From JABSOG01 sp965277695 (GTDB lineage: Bacteria; Pseudomonadota; Gammaproteobacteria; Enterobacterales; Alteromonadaceae): a DNA stretch of 64,000 nt. Location of the stretch: NCBI GenBank assembly GCA_965277695.1, contig CBDIDQ010000033.1:186001-250000 (forward strand), read 5' to 3'. The position numbers and the translations under genes are program-made. The first letter of the stretch is position 1. Each line of letters starts with the position of its first letter. The notes under the pieces were generated by a model, which was not told the DNA's origin, did not search any database, and saw only the letters and a program-made list of their open reading frames with translations. This document shows positions 7,611 to 16,599 of the stretch, one piece after another.

Positions 7611-8201
7611 ATGATGGAAACTTGGACTGCTGCGGTAACACTTTTTCTGATCCTCGACCCACTGGGCAACTTGCCTGTTGTGGTTTCAATACTTAACGGT
7701 GTTGAAGCTAAACGACGCACCATTGTGCTGATCCGTGAGCTGATTTTTTCATTGCTTATCATGTTTTTATTCTTGTTTTCTGGTCAGACAATCCTTGATG
7801 TACTCGGCTTGCAACAAGAAGCTGTCACCATTGCTGGTGGCATTATTTTGTTTTTGATTGCGCTGCGCATGATTTTCCCTACCGCCGGTGGAGTGGCTGG
7901 GTTGGAACAAGGTGAAGAGCCTTTTTTAGTGCCTCTGGCCATTCCGATGATCGCCGGGCCTTCTGTTTTAGCGGCATTGTTGCTGATGTCTAATCAAGAT
8001 CCCACCCGAATGGTCGACTGGAGCATCGCCGTAGGTGCCGCTTGGGGAGCCACAGCGGTGATTTTGCTATCTTCTGGTTTGCTGCAAAAAGTACTGGGTG
8101 CGCGGGGTTTAACCGCGATGGAAAGATTGATGGGCATGGTATTGGTGATGATATCTGTACAAATGCTGCTTGATGGCATTAAACATTATTTTAATTTGTA
8201 G
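7611..8201 (+). CDS. MarC-family integral membrane protein (YhgN-like)
   Basis: 197 aa with six predicted membrane helices. FLILDPLGNLPVVVSILNG near the N-terminus and FLVPLAIPMIAGPSVLAALL in the centre are MarC/YhgN signatures. The transported substrate, if any, is not established for the family. Start ATG 7611 has AAGAGAG upstream; ATG 7614 is equally possible. The frame is open upstream into ubiA but there is no reason to start there. Confidence 0.9.
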   Translation: MMETWTAAVTLFLILDPLGNLPVVVSILNGVEAKRRTIVLIRELIFSLLIMFLFLFSGQTILDVLGLQQEAVTIAGGIILFLIALRMIFPTAGGVAGLEQGEEPFLVPLAIPMIAGPSVLAALLLMSNQDPTRMVDWSIAVGAAWGATAVILLSSGLLQKVLGARGLTAMERLMGMVLVMISVQMLLDGIKHYFNL

Positions 8202-8217
8202 CTAAGGGTCGATAGCA

Positions 8218-8547
8218 ATGGATAAACGAGTTTGCATTTTTCAGGCTGCCAATGCGATTGAAGCGAATGTCGTCAAAGGGTTATTGCTTGGTGAAGGCAT
8301 TGATACGACATTGCAAGGCGAGCATTTAACCGGTGCGATGGGCGAATTACCGCCGACTGATCTGACAATTGGTGTGTGGATCTCACAAATAAAATCAGCG
8401 CCTGCGCAAACGATTATCAACCAATATGTTGAAGCGCAAAAAGCCGCTAATAACAGCGCTAACGACTGGATTTGTGCCAGTTGCGGCGAAAAAAACAGTA
8501 GTAATTTTGAAATATGCTGGCAATGCCAGACTGATCCGAATGAATAA
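8218..8547 (+). CDS. DUF2007 protein with C-terminal zinc finger
   Basis: 109 aa. Residues 3-70 fit the DUF2007 'putative signal transducing' fold (VCIFQAANAIEANVVKGLLL, then GEGI and a PPTDLTIGVWI segment). The C-terminus, WICASCGEKNSSNFEICWQC, has a W-x-C-x2-C-x10-C-x2-C arrangement like a RanBP2-type zinc ribbon. Function unknown. It is 16 bp after marC on the same strand and probably in its operon; the operon then runs into the palindromic repeat at 8592. Confidence 0.8.
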   Translation: MDKRVCIFQAANAIEANVVKGLLLGEGIDTTLQGEHLTGAMGELPPTDLTIGVWISQIKSAPAQTIINQYVEAQKAANNSANDWICASCGEKNSSNFEICWQCQTDPNE

Positions 8548-8591
8548 AAAGTTGTGGATGTCTTAAGGGTTTGACGGGCTTTTCAAGTCAT

Positions 8592-8749
8592 TGGAGCGCT
8601 TCGTTCTTAAAAAAACATTTTGACCACGGAGACACGGAGGTACGGAGACAAGCAAAGTCAAGAAAGCCAACGATTTTAACTGTTTTGCTTTTGACCTTCT
8701 CCGTGTTTCCGTGGTGAGTGCTTTTGGTTTTAAAGAACGAAGGGCTCCA
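8592..8749. repeat. 158-bp palindromic MITE-like element
   Basis: The ends are an inverted repeat: TGGAGCGCTTCGTTCTTAAA at the left and, at the right, a sequence whose reverse complement is TGGAGCCCTTCGTTCTTTAAAA. Inside is a second, longer inverted pair, ACCACGGAGACACGGAG (8622-8638) and CTCCGTGTTTCCGTGGT (about 8698-8714), with one mismatch. The whole can fold into one long hairpin. The inner arms resemble an ACCACGGAGACACGGAG intergenic repeat that I recall from many bacterial genomes, where it yields spurious proteins ending in PPCLRG; exactly that string appears here in a shadow frame. Non-coding and probably once mobile. Confidence 0.8.
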
Positions 8750-8857
8750 GATACCTGAACAGCCCATAACACCGAATAGCGGTAGCGATAAAAGAAAAAG
8801 ACTTTAAATCGATAGTTATAATTACAATCAATTAACAAAAAACACGTTGAGGATTTA

Positions 8858-9463
8858 ATGAGCGATAATGCAACCCTACTGTTCCAACCTTTCAGCCAAC
8901 TAAACCCCGCCCAGCAAATGCTGGTGGCAGCCACTCTAGTTGAGCGCATGTTACCTAACTATTTATTGTTTAGCGATGTGACCAAGTTTGGCGATGGCAA
9001 AATTTTGCGTGATGCGCTGAATATCGTTTGGGAAAAACTGACAGTGAAAAACCTCAAACTGAACATCGACAAGCAACTTGAAAAAATTGAACCTAATATT
9101 CCTGAGATTGACGATTTTGATATGTTTGGCGTTTATCCCGCCTTAGACACAACCATGGCATTAATGGCATTGCTAAGCGGTATTTCTGGTACTGATGACG
9201 AAGCGCTGCTGGATGTTTGCACCCTGTCACTGTCCTCAGTTAGCAAGGTCGCAGAGCAAGAATTAATGGCTCAACATGGTGATGACGACATCACCGATGC
9301 GATGTTTGATGAGCATGAGCTGGTGCAGTACGAACAAGAATTCCTTGCTGAGCTGGTCGAAACCGTGAGTAAGACTGAAAAACCAGATAAAGCGCTGATC
9401 GCCAAATTTAAAGCGCGAGCTTTGGCTGATGGCATTACTAATATTGGTATTGCGGTGGTGTGA
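8858..9463 (+). CDS. yjaG: DUF416 family protein YjaG
   Basis: 201 aa, all helical, close in length to E. coli YjaG. The N-terminal FSQLNPAQQMLVAATLVERM followed by LPNYLLFSDV, and the VYPALDTTMALMALLSGISG stretch, match the family. Acidic and soluble; function unknown. TTGAGGA precedes ATG 8858. The next gene begins 20 bp after its stop, with a very strong Shine-Dalgarno in between. Confidence 0.88.
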   Translation: MSDNATLLFQPFSQLNPAQQMLVAATLVERMLPNYLLFSDVTKFGDGKILRDALNIVWEKLTVKNLKLNIDKQLEKIEPNIPEIDDFDMFGVYPALDTTMALMALLSGISGTDDEALLDVCTLSLSSVSKVAEQELMAQHGDDDITDAMFDEHELVQYEQEFLAELVETVSKTEKPDKALIAKFKARALADGITNIGIAVV

Positions 9464-9483
9464 TGAGAGGAGGTATTTAGAGT

Positions 9484-10814
9484 ATGGAAGTAAAAAAATC
9501 CAGTTGCGTAATATTGGGCGGTTTGCCGATTTAACTGTTCCTTTGGCCACTGAATCGATCAATGGTTGCAATATCACTGTTTTTGTCGGCAATAATGGTG
9601 CAGGTAAAACCACCTTGCTTAAATCGTTATCAACGGCTTTGAGCTGGTTGGTAGCGCGTTTACGTCGTGATAAAGGTAATGGTCGGTCGATTGCAGAGAT
9701 TGAAATTAAAAATGGTCAAAATGATGCCCGACTAACATTACAACTGGCTCATTCATTGTTCGAAAATACTGACTGCCATTGGTCGTTGGCAAAAACTCGT
9801 CAAGGTCGCATGGCTTCATAAAAAAGTGAACTTGCAGATGTTACTCGGTTGGCTGCTTATTATCGTGAGAGTTTGACCTTGAACGATAGCGCAGCCTTGC
9901 CGTTGATTTGTTTTTATTCCGTTGAACGCTATGTCGATGAACCTTCGGTAGCCTTGACTAAAAAAACACATTTCGATCAGTTTGATGGTTATGATAATAG
10001 CAATGTTAGTTTCCGTCGTTTTTTTGCTTGGTTCAGGCAAAGAGAAGATATCGAAAACGAACAGCTAATCAACCCGGCTGCGCTGGCGGAGTTAAAAAAA
10101 CACCTGCCTGAGGAGCAATACCAAGCCGCATTGCTTGGGCAACAGCAGCTTAAAGACAAACAATTAGAAGCAGTGCGTCAGGCCATTGATATTTTCATGC
10201 CAGACTACCGTAATCTCAAAATTCGTAGAAAGCCGCGTTTACATATGACGGTAGAAAAAGACGGTGAAGTGTTAGATGTCGCGCAGTTATCTCAGGGAGA
10301 AAAATCATTAATGGCTTTGATTGGCGATATCGCTAGGCGTTTGGCGATGATGAATCCGGCTAAAGATAATCCGTTGGCAGGTGATGGGATTGTGTTGATT
10401 GATGAAGTTGATATGCATTTACATCCGCAGTGGCAACGCTGCTTGATTGATAAACTAAGTCACACTTTTCCTCGATGCCAATTCGTTTTAACCACTCATT
10501 CGCCACTGGTGATTAGCGACCCACAAAAAGTGTTATGTTATGGCATTGATGGTGATCAACTGGCGCAATTAGATAATCTTTATGGTCAGGATGCCAATCA
10601 GGTGCTGTTGGATGTGATGGATACAGATATTCGCAATGAAGCGGTGCAGAATCAACTCGATAATGTACTTGATTTGATTCAGGACGGAGAATTGATTGTC
10701 GCAAGAGAGCAAATAGAGCGTCTGGCAGAGTTGTTGTCGCCTGAAAATATAGAATTGATGAAAGTTCGATTATTACTACGTAAAATGGAGATTAGACTTG
10801 ATAAAGCTGGTTAA
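9484..10814 (+). pseudogene. AAA ATPase of the Septu PtuA / COG3950 type, broken by frameshift and nonsense codon
   Basis: The sequence encodes an ABC-like AAA ATPase: Walker A VFVGNNGAGKTTLL, signature LSQGEKSLMALIGDIARRLA, Walker B GIVLIDEVDMHLHPQWQR, H-loop TTHSPLVI. AGAGGAGG at 9466-9473 precedes ATG 9484, but the frame from that ATG runs out of phase after GAAGTA and a run of seven A (9490-9496); one extra A would join MEVKK to IQLRNIGRFADLTV. A second lesion is the in-frame TAA at 9819-9821, after RQGRMAS; the same frame continues with KSELADVTRLAAYY. PtuA-type ATPases act with an HNH nuclease in Septu and in some retrons; here the next gene is not HNH-like. Function is probably lost unless the lesions are errors. 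Confidence 0.75.
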
Positions 10815-11019
10815 ATCTCAAAAGAACCGTTCGTTGATTGAAAAAAGAAGACGAGCTTTGGAGGTGCTATTATTCGAACATGGAGTGAATGAATCTGACG
10901 ATTTGAATGATTTAGATGAATTGATTAGCGATATGCTGGATGAGATTGTTACGCCTTCACACGGTAAGCTGGCACCTTACGCACCTGTTTTAGCCAATAT
11001 TCTGCGTAACTTACTGTAA
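10798..11019 (+). CDS. Small hypothetical protein after the broken ATPase, 73 aa
   Basis: Starts at TTG 10798 inside the ATPase C-terminus (17-bp overlap), which suggests translational coupling. The first residues, MIKLVKSQKNRSL, recall the start of some PtuA-partner HNH proteins, but no Cys or HNH motif follows; the remainder (EHGVNESDDLNDLDELISDM and then LDEIVTPSHGKLAPYAP) is acidic and helical. I do not recognise the family. It could be a non-nuclease partner of the ATPase or a leftover fragment of one. Confidence 0.5.
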   Translation: MIKLVKSQKNRSLIEKRRRALEVLLFEHGVNESDDLNDLDELISDMLDEIVTPSHGKLAPYAPVLANILRNLL

Positions 11020-11025
11020 CAAACC

Positions 11026-11706
11026 CTACAACACATCACTCAAAATAAACAACTGTTCAAGTAACTGCTTGACCTGAGATTCATCTTCAGTGAATTGAAT
11101 ACCGAGGCTGATTTTACCCTGATCGTTACTGGCATTGCAGATGCGACCGGGCAGCTTAACTATTTCGCCTTCGGGTGATTTGAGTAGTACTGTTATGCTA
11201 CTTTTTTTAACCGTTGGCTTGGGATCGTCGGTTCTGAAAACAAAGCCGCAGCCTCGCTCAGAGATATCAGTGATCACACCTTTAATGCGGTTGTCGGGTT
11301 GCGTGCTTGTTGGCATTGAAAGTGTTGGTTCTGGAATGGTGACTTCGGCTGGCAGATGCACAGACACTCGTTGATGTAAACGTAACTGGCGGTTTTCGAT
11401 GTGCATCGGATAACTCAATACCAGCATTTTTTTCGGATATTGGGTTATTTGACGAATAGTGGCACGAAAAGCACAACATTGGCCTTTATCACCCTCAACC
11501 AAATAACGCACGATAACCACATTGCCCTCTACTAATACATCGCTGTGATTTTTTTGGCGATCACCATCAGGGTGTTTGATTAGAATATACTTACCGGCTT
11601 CATAACCGACAAGCTTGAGTTTCAGCCGTACCAATGCCGGATGATTAACTTGCAGGTCAATCATTTTGCCCGGTAACAGCTCAAAATAATTTTCATTATG
11701 GACCAC
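11026..11706 (-). CDS. YcgR-like c-di-GMP receptor with PilZ domain
   Basis: 226 aa. The N-terminal half is a YcgR-N-like beta domain (PGKMIDLQVNHP, LIKHPDGDRQ). The C-terminal PilZ domain begins at RLHQRVSVHLPAEV and contains DISERGCGF; together these form the RxxxR ... DxSxxG c-di-GMP binding signature. Likely a cytoplasmic sensor coupling c-di-GMP to motility or surface behaviour. The given start is GTG 11706 with no good Shine-Dalgarno, but AAGGAG (11763-11768, minus) lies 57 bp upstream and the frame is open from there without any ATG, GTG or TTG. The true start may be a rare codon such as ATC 11754, which would add about 16 residues including three AITA repeats. Confidence 0.88.
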   Translation of the reverse strand: MVHNENYFELLPGKMIDLQVNHPALVRLKLKLVGYEAGKYILIKHPDGDRQKNHSDVLVEGNVVIVRYLVEGDKGQCCAFRATIRQITQYPKKMLVLSYPMHIENRQLRLHQRVSVHLPAEVTIPEPTLSMPTSTQPDNRIKGVITDISERGCGFVFRTDDPKPTVKKSSITVLLKSPEGEIVKLPGRICNASNDQGKISLGIQFTEDESQVKQLLEQLFILSDVL

Positions 11707-11721
11707 AGGAACATCTGTTTT

Positions 11722-11757
11722 CGCAGTAATGGCGGCAGTTATGGCAGCAGTGATAGC
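11722..11757. repeat. Three imperfect 12-bp repeats just upstream of (or inside) the PilZ gene
   Basis: CGCAGTAATGGC, GGCAGTTATGGC and AGCAGTGATAGC follow one another. Read on the minus strand in the PilZ frame they encode A-I-T-A three times. The unit length of 12 bp matches tandem repeats in several other genes of the window. Confidence 0.6.
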
Positions 11758-11769
11758 GGCTTCTCCTTA

Positions 11770-12134
11770 AAAGTAATGTGCCTAGAATAAACGCCGTTTG
11801 CGGATAAATCAACCCCACCGATTACCCAAAAGTCTAGGGTTTTTCAACGGTTTTCCATTGATTAAAAATTAACCTTTGTTAAATTAAGGAGTTACAGCAT
11901 TTTGACGATGTTAAATAAATGTGACTTAATTTTTATTTTTCAAACTTTTTTTACGAATGTTCGTTTTGGTTGAAAAAATCAGCCATTTTTGTGGGTTGAA
12001 GGGGGCAAGTTATGCAGTGCAAAACATACGTATGCATAGTCGTCGGAATCTTGCATACGTATGCAGATCGTTGCTGTGAACCGCCTCAATGGCGTAATTT
12101 ATAGCCACGTTAGATTAATTGTGTAGACCTCATA
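11770..12134. promoter_or_regulatory. glgP upstream region with two palindromic operators
   Basis: The palindrome CATACGTATG occurs at 12025-12034 and again, extended to a perfect 14-mer TGCATACGTATGCA, at 12052-12065; centres are 29 bp apart. Two near-identical palindromes ~70-105 bp before glgP look like sites for a dimeric or tetrameric repressor such as a LacI-family maltodextrin regulator; the regulator itself is not in the window. The rest is AT-rich and shows no gene. TATAGCC (12101-12107) is a possible -10. Confidence 0.6.
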
Positions 12135-14609
12135 ATGACCACCGTGACGACAAGTGCCAATCCAAGCCCATTAACAGCGGCTCAATTTAAACAGCGAGTA
12201 CTGCAACATATTAACTACACCTTAGGAACGCATTCTGAAGGAGCGAGTAAAGAAGCTTGGTGGCGAGCCACCTGTTTGGCAGTTAACGAGAGTATTTTTG
12301 CTCGTTTACAGCAAACCCATCGCAACCACAGCGAAAACGATGCTCGTGTGGTTAATTACCTGTCGCTCGAATATTTGATGGGTCGATTGCTGTCTGACAA
12401 TCTGCATAACCTCAACCTGTTCGGTGTGGTAGAACAAGCATTGAATGAATTAGGCTTTGAACTGGCAGATATTCTCGAAGAAGGGCCAGATTTAGCGCTC
12501 GGTAACGGTGGTTTGGGTCGTTTGGCGGCTTGTTACCTCGATTCGTTGGCTACCATGGAGTTGCCAGCGGTCGGTTATGGCATTCATTACGAGCACGGTT
12601 TATTCAAGCAGGAGTTCTGTCAGGGCCGTCAGATCGAGCAACCGGACGAATGGCGTGAGTACGGCAATCCATGGGAAGTATGTCGCCCTGAGGCGGTGCA
12701 GGAGGTGCCTCTATATGGCTATGTCGAAACCGTGCATTTGGACGATGGTAGTGAAAACAAAATTTGGCATCCGGGTAGCATTATAAAAGGCGTACCTTGG
12801 GATGTGCCGGTGGTGGGATATAACTCAACCACGGTGAATATTTTGCGTTTGTGGGAAAGCCGGGCGGCGAGTCATCTGGATTTGGCTGAATTTAATGCCG
12901 GTGCCCATCACGACGCGCAACGTAGTAAAGTTCAGGCCGAAACCGTATCAAAAGTCCTTTATCCGGGTGATGACAGTGAATCAGGTCGAGAATTACGCTT
13001 TATTCAGCAATATTTCTTCTGCGCTTGTTCAGTGAAAGACATTGTTGAGCGCTTTTTACGTCAACATAAAGACGATTGGACCACGTTCGCCGATAAAGTG
13101 GTGATCCAACTGAATGATACTCATCCTACTATCGCGATTTTGGAATTACTCCGCACGTTAGTCGACGATCACCACCTAAGCTGGTCAGTTGCCTGGGATA
13201 TGTGTCGTGAAGTGTTTGCATATACTAATCACACCTTGTTGCCAGAAGCGCTAGAAAAGTGGTCAGTTAACCTGTTTGAGCGGGTTTTACCCCGCCACTT
13301 AGAATTGCTCTATCAAATTAATGAAAGCTTTCTTGATAAAGAAGTCGCGCAGCATTGGCCAGACGATGTGGCAGTGCGTTCACAGCTATCATTGATTGAA
13401 GAAGGCGACACACGCATGGTGCGTATGGCCAATCTTTGTGTCGTGACCGCATTTAAAGTTAACGGTGTTGCTGCCATTCACTCCAAACTGGTTAAGCAGG
13501 ATTTATTCCCCGAGTTTGCGCAAATCTGGCCAGAAAAGTTCATTAACGTCACCAACGGCATTACCCCAAGACGCTGGTTGCGGGCCTGTAATCCGAAATT
13601 ATCGGCCTTGATTGATAGCAAAATAAAAACTGATTGGGTGAAGAACCTACAAGATTTGGTACAGTTAACCGATTATGCCAATGATCCGCAGTTTCAGCAG
13701 GACTTTATGGCGATTAAGCAGCAGAACAAAGTCGCCTTAACTGCTGAAATAAAGCAACTGACCGGGATTGACGTTGATCCAAGCGCAATCTTCGATGTGC
13801 AAATCAAACGATTACACGAATATAAGCGCCAACATCTTAATTTACTCCACATTATCGCGTTATATCGTCGATTATTGGCGAACCCTGCTGATGATATGCA
13901 CCCCAGAGTCTTTATCTTTGGTGCCAAAGCCGCACCGGGTTATTACCTCGCCAAAGAAATCATTTATGCGATCAACAAAATTGGCGACAAAATCAACGCT
14001 GATAAGCGCATCAACGGCAAACTTAAGGTGGTTTTCTTACCAAACTATCGGGTGAGCTTGGCTGAAAAGATAATTCCGGCAGCGGATGTTTCAGAGCAAA
14101 TCTCAACGGCAGGCAAAGAAGCCTCAGGTACTGGCAACATGAAATTGGCGCTTAATGGCGCATTGACCATTGGCACCCTTGATGGTGCTAACATCGAAAT
14201 GGCTGAGGAAGTGGGTGAAGACAACATCTTTATCTTTGGTCATACGGTAGAAGCGGTAAAAGCACTAGATCAACACGGTTACCAATCGGCTAATTATTAT
14301 CAGCAAAATGAAGAGATTAAAGCCTGTTTGGACTGGTTAGACAGTGATTATTTTACCCCGGGCAGCCCCGGAGAGTTATCTGCGATCAAACGGTCATTGC
14401 TTGATGCGGGCGACCCATATAAAGTACTGGCTGACTTTGTTGCTTATTCCGATGCGCATAAGAAAATTGATAAAGCGTATAAGGACCGGGCCAAATGGGC
14501 ACGCATGGCTATTATTAACACTGCTAAAATGGGCAAATTCACCTCTGATCGAGCGATTGGCGATTATGTCGAGAATATCTGGCGACTTGAAGCCATGCCG
14601 CTGGTTTAA
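12135..14609 (+). CDS. glgP: Glycogen/maltodextrin phosphorylase
   Basis: 824 aa, normal for the family. Releases glucose-1-phosphate from the non-reducing ends of alpha-1,4-glucans with a pyridoxal-phosphate cofactor. DLALGNGGLGRLAACYLDSL is the substrate-site loop and EASGTGNMKLALNGALTIGT holds the PLP lysine (GTGNMK). First gene of a plus-strand operon glgP-glgB-glgX-malQ and probably the amylase. ATG 12135 has a weak ribosome site. Whether glycogen or maltodextrin is the main substrate cannot be decided from sequence; the neighbours suit both. Confidence 0.95.
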   Translation: MTTVTTSANPSPLTAAQFKQRVLQHINYTLGTHSEGASKEAWWRATCLAVNESIFARLQQTHRNHSENDARVVNYLSLEYLMGRLLSDNLHNLNLFGVVEQALNELGFELADILEEGPDLALGNGGLGRLAACYLDSLATMELPAVGYGIHYEHGLFKQEFCQGRQIEQPDEWREYGNPWEVCRPEAVQEVPLYGYVETVHLDDGSENKIWHPGSIIKGVPWDVPVVGYNSTTVNILRLWESRAASHLDLAEFNAGAHHDAQRSKVQAETVSKVLYPGDDSESGRELRFIQQYFFCACSVKDIVERFLRQHKDDWTTFADKVVIQLNDTHPTIAILELLRTLVDDHHLSWSVAWDMCREVFAYTNHTLLPEALEKWSVNLFERVLPRHLELLYQINESFLDKEVAQHWPDDVAVRSQLSLIEEGDTRMVRMANLCVVTAFKVNGVAAIHSKLVKQDLFPEFAQIWPEKFINVTNGITPRRWLRACNPKLSALIDSKIKTDWVKNLQDLVQLTDYANDPQFQQDFMAIKQQNKVALTAEIKQLTGIDVDPSAIFDVQIKRLHEYKRQHLNLLHIIALYRRLLANPADDMHPRVFIFGAKAAPGYYLAKEIIYAINKIGDKINADKRINGKLKVVFLPNYRVSLAEKIIPAADVSEQISTAGKEASGTGNMKLALNGALTIGTLDGANIEMAEEVGEDNIFIFGHTVEAVKALDQHGYQSANYYQQNEEIKACLDWLDSDYFTPGSPGELSAIKRSLLDAGDPYKVLADFVAYSDAHKKIDKAYKDRAKWARMAIINTAKMGKFTSDRAIGDYVENIWRLEAMPLV

Positions 14610-14652
14610 AATCAAAAGTAAAAGCAAAAATGAAAGGTAAGAAGTTAACCGC

Positions 14653-16599
14653 ATGATAAACGAAAATAGCCAGTTTAATGCTAATGAAGACGCCATTTCG
14701 GCGTTCATCAGCGATTTTGACCTGCATTTATTGGCCGAAGGTAAACACGGCAAGCCTTATGACAAGTTAGGGGCACATATTGTCGAACTCAATGGTGTTA
14801 AAGGCGCTGTTTTCGCTGTCTGGGCACCTAATGCCAGCAGTGTTGCAGTGGTTGGTGACTTTAACGGCTGGGATGGCCGCACCAATCCGTTATTGAATCT
14901 CCAGTTCAGTGGCATTTGGGGGATTTTTATCCCTGGATTAGGTGTTACAGACAGCGCTGGCAGTCATTACAAGTTTGAAATCAAAGATGCTAATGGTCAT
15001 TTACTGCCATTAAAAGCCGATCCCTTTGGTCAAAGTGCCGAGAAACGTCCTGATACCGCGTCGATATTAAGTGAAACTGCCGCTATCGAGTGGAAAGATA
15101 AACAATGGCTTGAGACTCGTGCCAAACGTAATGCTCGTGATGCTGCGATGAGCATCTATGAAGTACATCTAGGTTCGTGGAAACGTACCAGCGACAATCA
15201 ATTTTTGAACTACCGTGATATTGCCGAGCAACTTATTCCTTATGTGCTCGATATGGGCTTTACTCACCTGCAATTGATGCCAGTTAGCGAATATCCGTTT
15301 GATGGTTCGTGGGGTTATCAGCCTGTGGGTTTGTTTGCGCCGAGCAGCCGTTTTGGTAGCGCAGCAGATTTTCAATATTTCGTTGATAGCTGTCATCAGG
15401 CCGAATTAGGCTTGCTGCTTGACTGGGTGCCGGGGCACTTTCCCAATGATGCCCATGGCTTGGAAAAATTTGATGGCACTCATTTATACGAACACGCCGA
15501 CCCAAAACAAGGCTTTCACCCGGACTGGAACACCCTGATTTATAACTATGGTCGTCGTGAAGTGGCCAACTTTCTGACCGCCAGTGCGATGATTTGGTTG
15601 GATAAATTTCATGTTGATGGGATTCGAGTTGATGCCGTGGCATCAATGTTATATCTCGATTACAGCCGTAAAGAGGGTGAGTGGGTACCTAATCACCTAG
15701 GCGGTAATGAGAATTTGGCGGCGGTGGCTTTTATCAAAACCTTCAACGAAACCCTTTACCGTGAACATCCCGGTGCTTTTAGTGTCGCCGAAGAATCAAC
15801 CTCATGGCCGGGCGTTTGTCGGGCAACCGATGCGGGTGGGCTGGGTTTTGGTTATAAGTGGAATATGGGCTGGATGAACGATACTTTGCAGTATATGCAA
15901 CGTGATCCGATACATCGTCAGCACCATCATGGTGAAATCAGTTTTGGTTTGGTTTACGCCTTTAGTGAGAACTTTATTTTACCGCTGAGCCATGACGAAG
16001 TGGTGCATGGCAAAGGGTCGATGATCGCCAAAATGCCCGGTGATGAATGGCAGCAATTTGCCAATTTACGTGCTTATTACGGCTTTATGTGGGCACATCC
16101 CGGCAAGAAGCTGTTATTTATGGGTTGTGAATTTGCCCAAGGTAAAGAATGGAACCATGATGTTGCCCTTGATTGGTTCCATTTGAATAATCCTTTACAT
16201 CAAGGGGTGCAACAGGTGGTTAAAGATTTGAATACTATGTATAAATCAACGCCTGCACTTTATCAAAAAGACTGTGAAGCCGACGGCTTTGACTGGTTAG
16301 ATCATGAAAATGCTGCACAATCGATTTTCAGTTTTGTCCGTTATGGTGAAGACCGCAATCATCCGGTGTTAGTGGTGTGTAACTTTACCCCTCAGACCCA
16401 TCATGGCTTCCGTATTGGTGCACCTGTGGCTGGTGAATACCAAGAAATACTCAATACTGACGCGGCCATTTATGGTGGCAGTAATCAAGGCAATGCAGGC
16501 CGGGTTTGTAGTGAAACTGTCACATTCAACGGTCACAATCATTCATTAATTATCACTGTGCCGCCTTTGTCTACTCTTGTATTTGAGCTAAACGCCTGA
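14653..16599 (+). CDS. glgB: 1,4-alpha-glucan branching enzyme GlgB (short form)
   Basis: 648 aa against about 730 in E. coli: it lacks the first N-terminal domain and begins close to the CBM48 domain (VFAVWAPNASSVAVVGDFNG). The GH13 catalytic residues are visible: nucleophile in VDGIRVDAVASML, acid in SVAEESTSWPGV, and the third Asp in LPLSHDEVVHGKGSM. Transfers alpha-1,4 segments to alpha-1,6 branches. The stop overlaps the glgX start by one base (TGATG). Confidence 0.96.
   Translation: MINENSQFNANEDAISAFISDFDLHLLAEGKHGKPYDKLGAHIVELNGVKGAVFAVWAPNASSVAVVGDFNGWDGRTNPLLNLQFSGIWGIFIPGLGVTDSAGSHYKFEIKDANGHLLPLKADPFGQSAEKRPDTASILSETAAIEWKDKQWLETRAKRNARDAAMSIYEVHLGSWKRTSDNQFLNYRDIAEQLIPYVLDMGFTHLQLMPVSEYPFDGSWGYQPVGLFAPSSRFGSAADFQYFVDSCHQAELGLLLDWVPGHFPNDAHGLEKFDGTHLYEHADPKQGFHPDWNTLIYNYGRREVANFLTASAMIWLDKFHVDGIRVDAVASMLYLDYSRKEGEWVPNHLGGNENLAAVAFIKTFNETLYREHPGAFSVAEESTSWPGVCRATDAGGLGFGYKWNMGWMNDTLQYMQRDPIHRQHHHGEISFGLVYAFSENFILPLSHDEVVHGKGSMIAKMPGDEWQQFANLRAYYGFMWAHPGKKLLFMGCEFAQGKEWNHDVALDWFHLNNPLHQGVQQVVKDLNTMYKSTPALYQKDCEADGFDWLDHENAAQSIFSFVRYGEDRNHPVLVVCNFTPQTHHGFRIGAPVAGEYQEILNTDAAIYGGSNQGNAGRVCSETVTFNGHNHSLIITVPPLSTLVFELNA

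Noticed and set aside
8563..8949. 128-aa minus-strand frame ending near PPCLRG
   Set aside because: It is a translation of the palindromic repeat plus the yjaG start; this is the typical spurious product of that repeat family.
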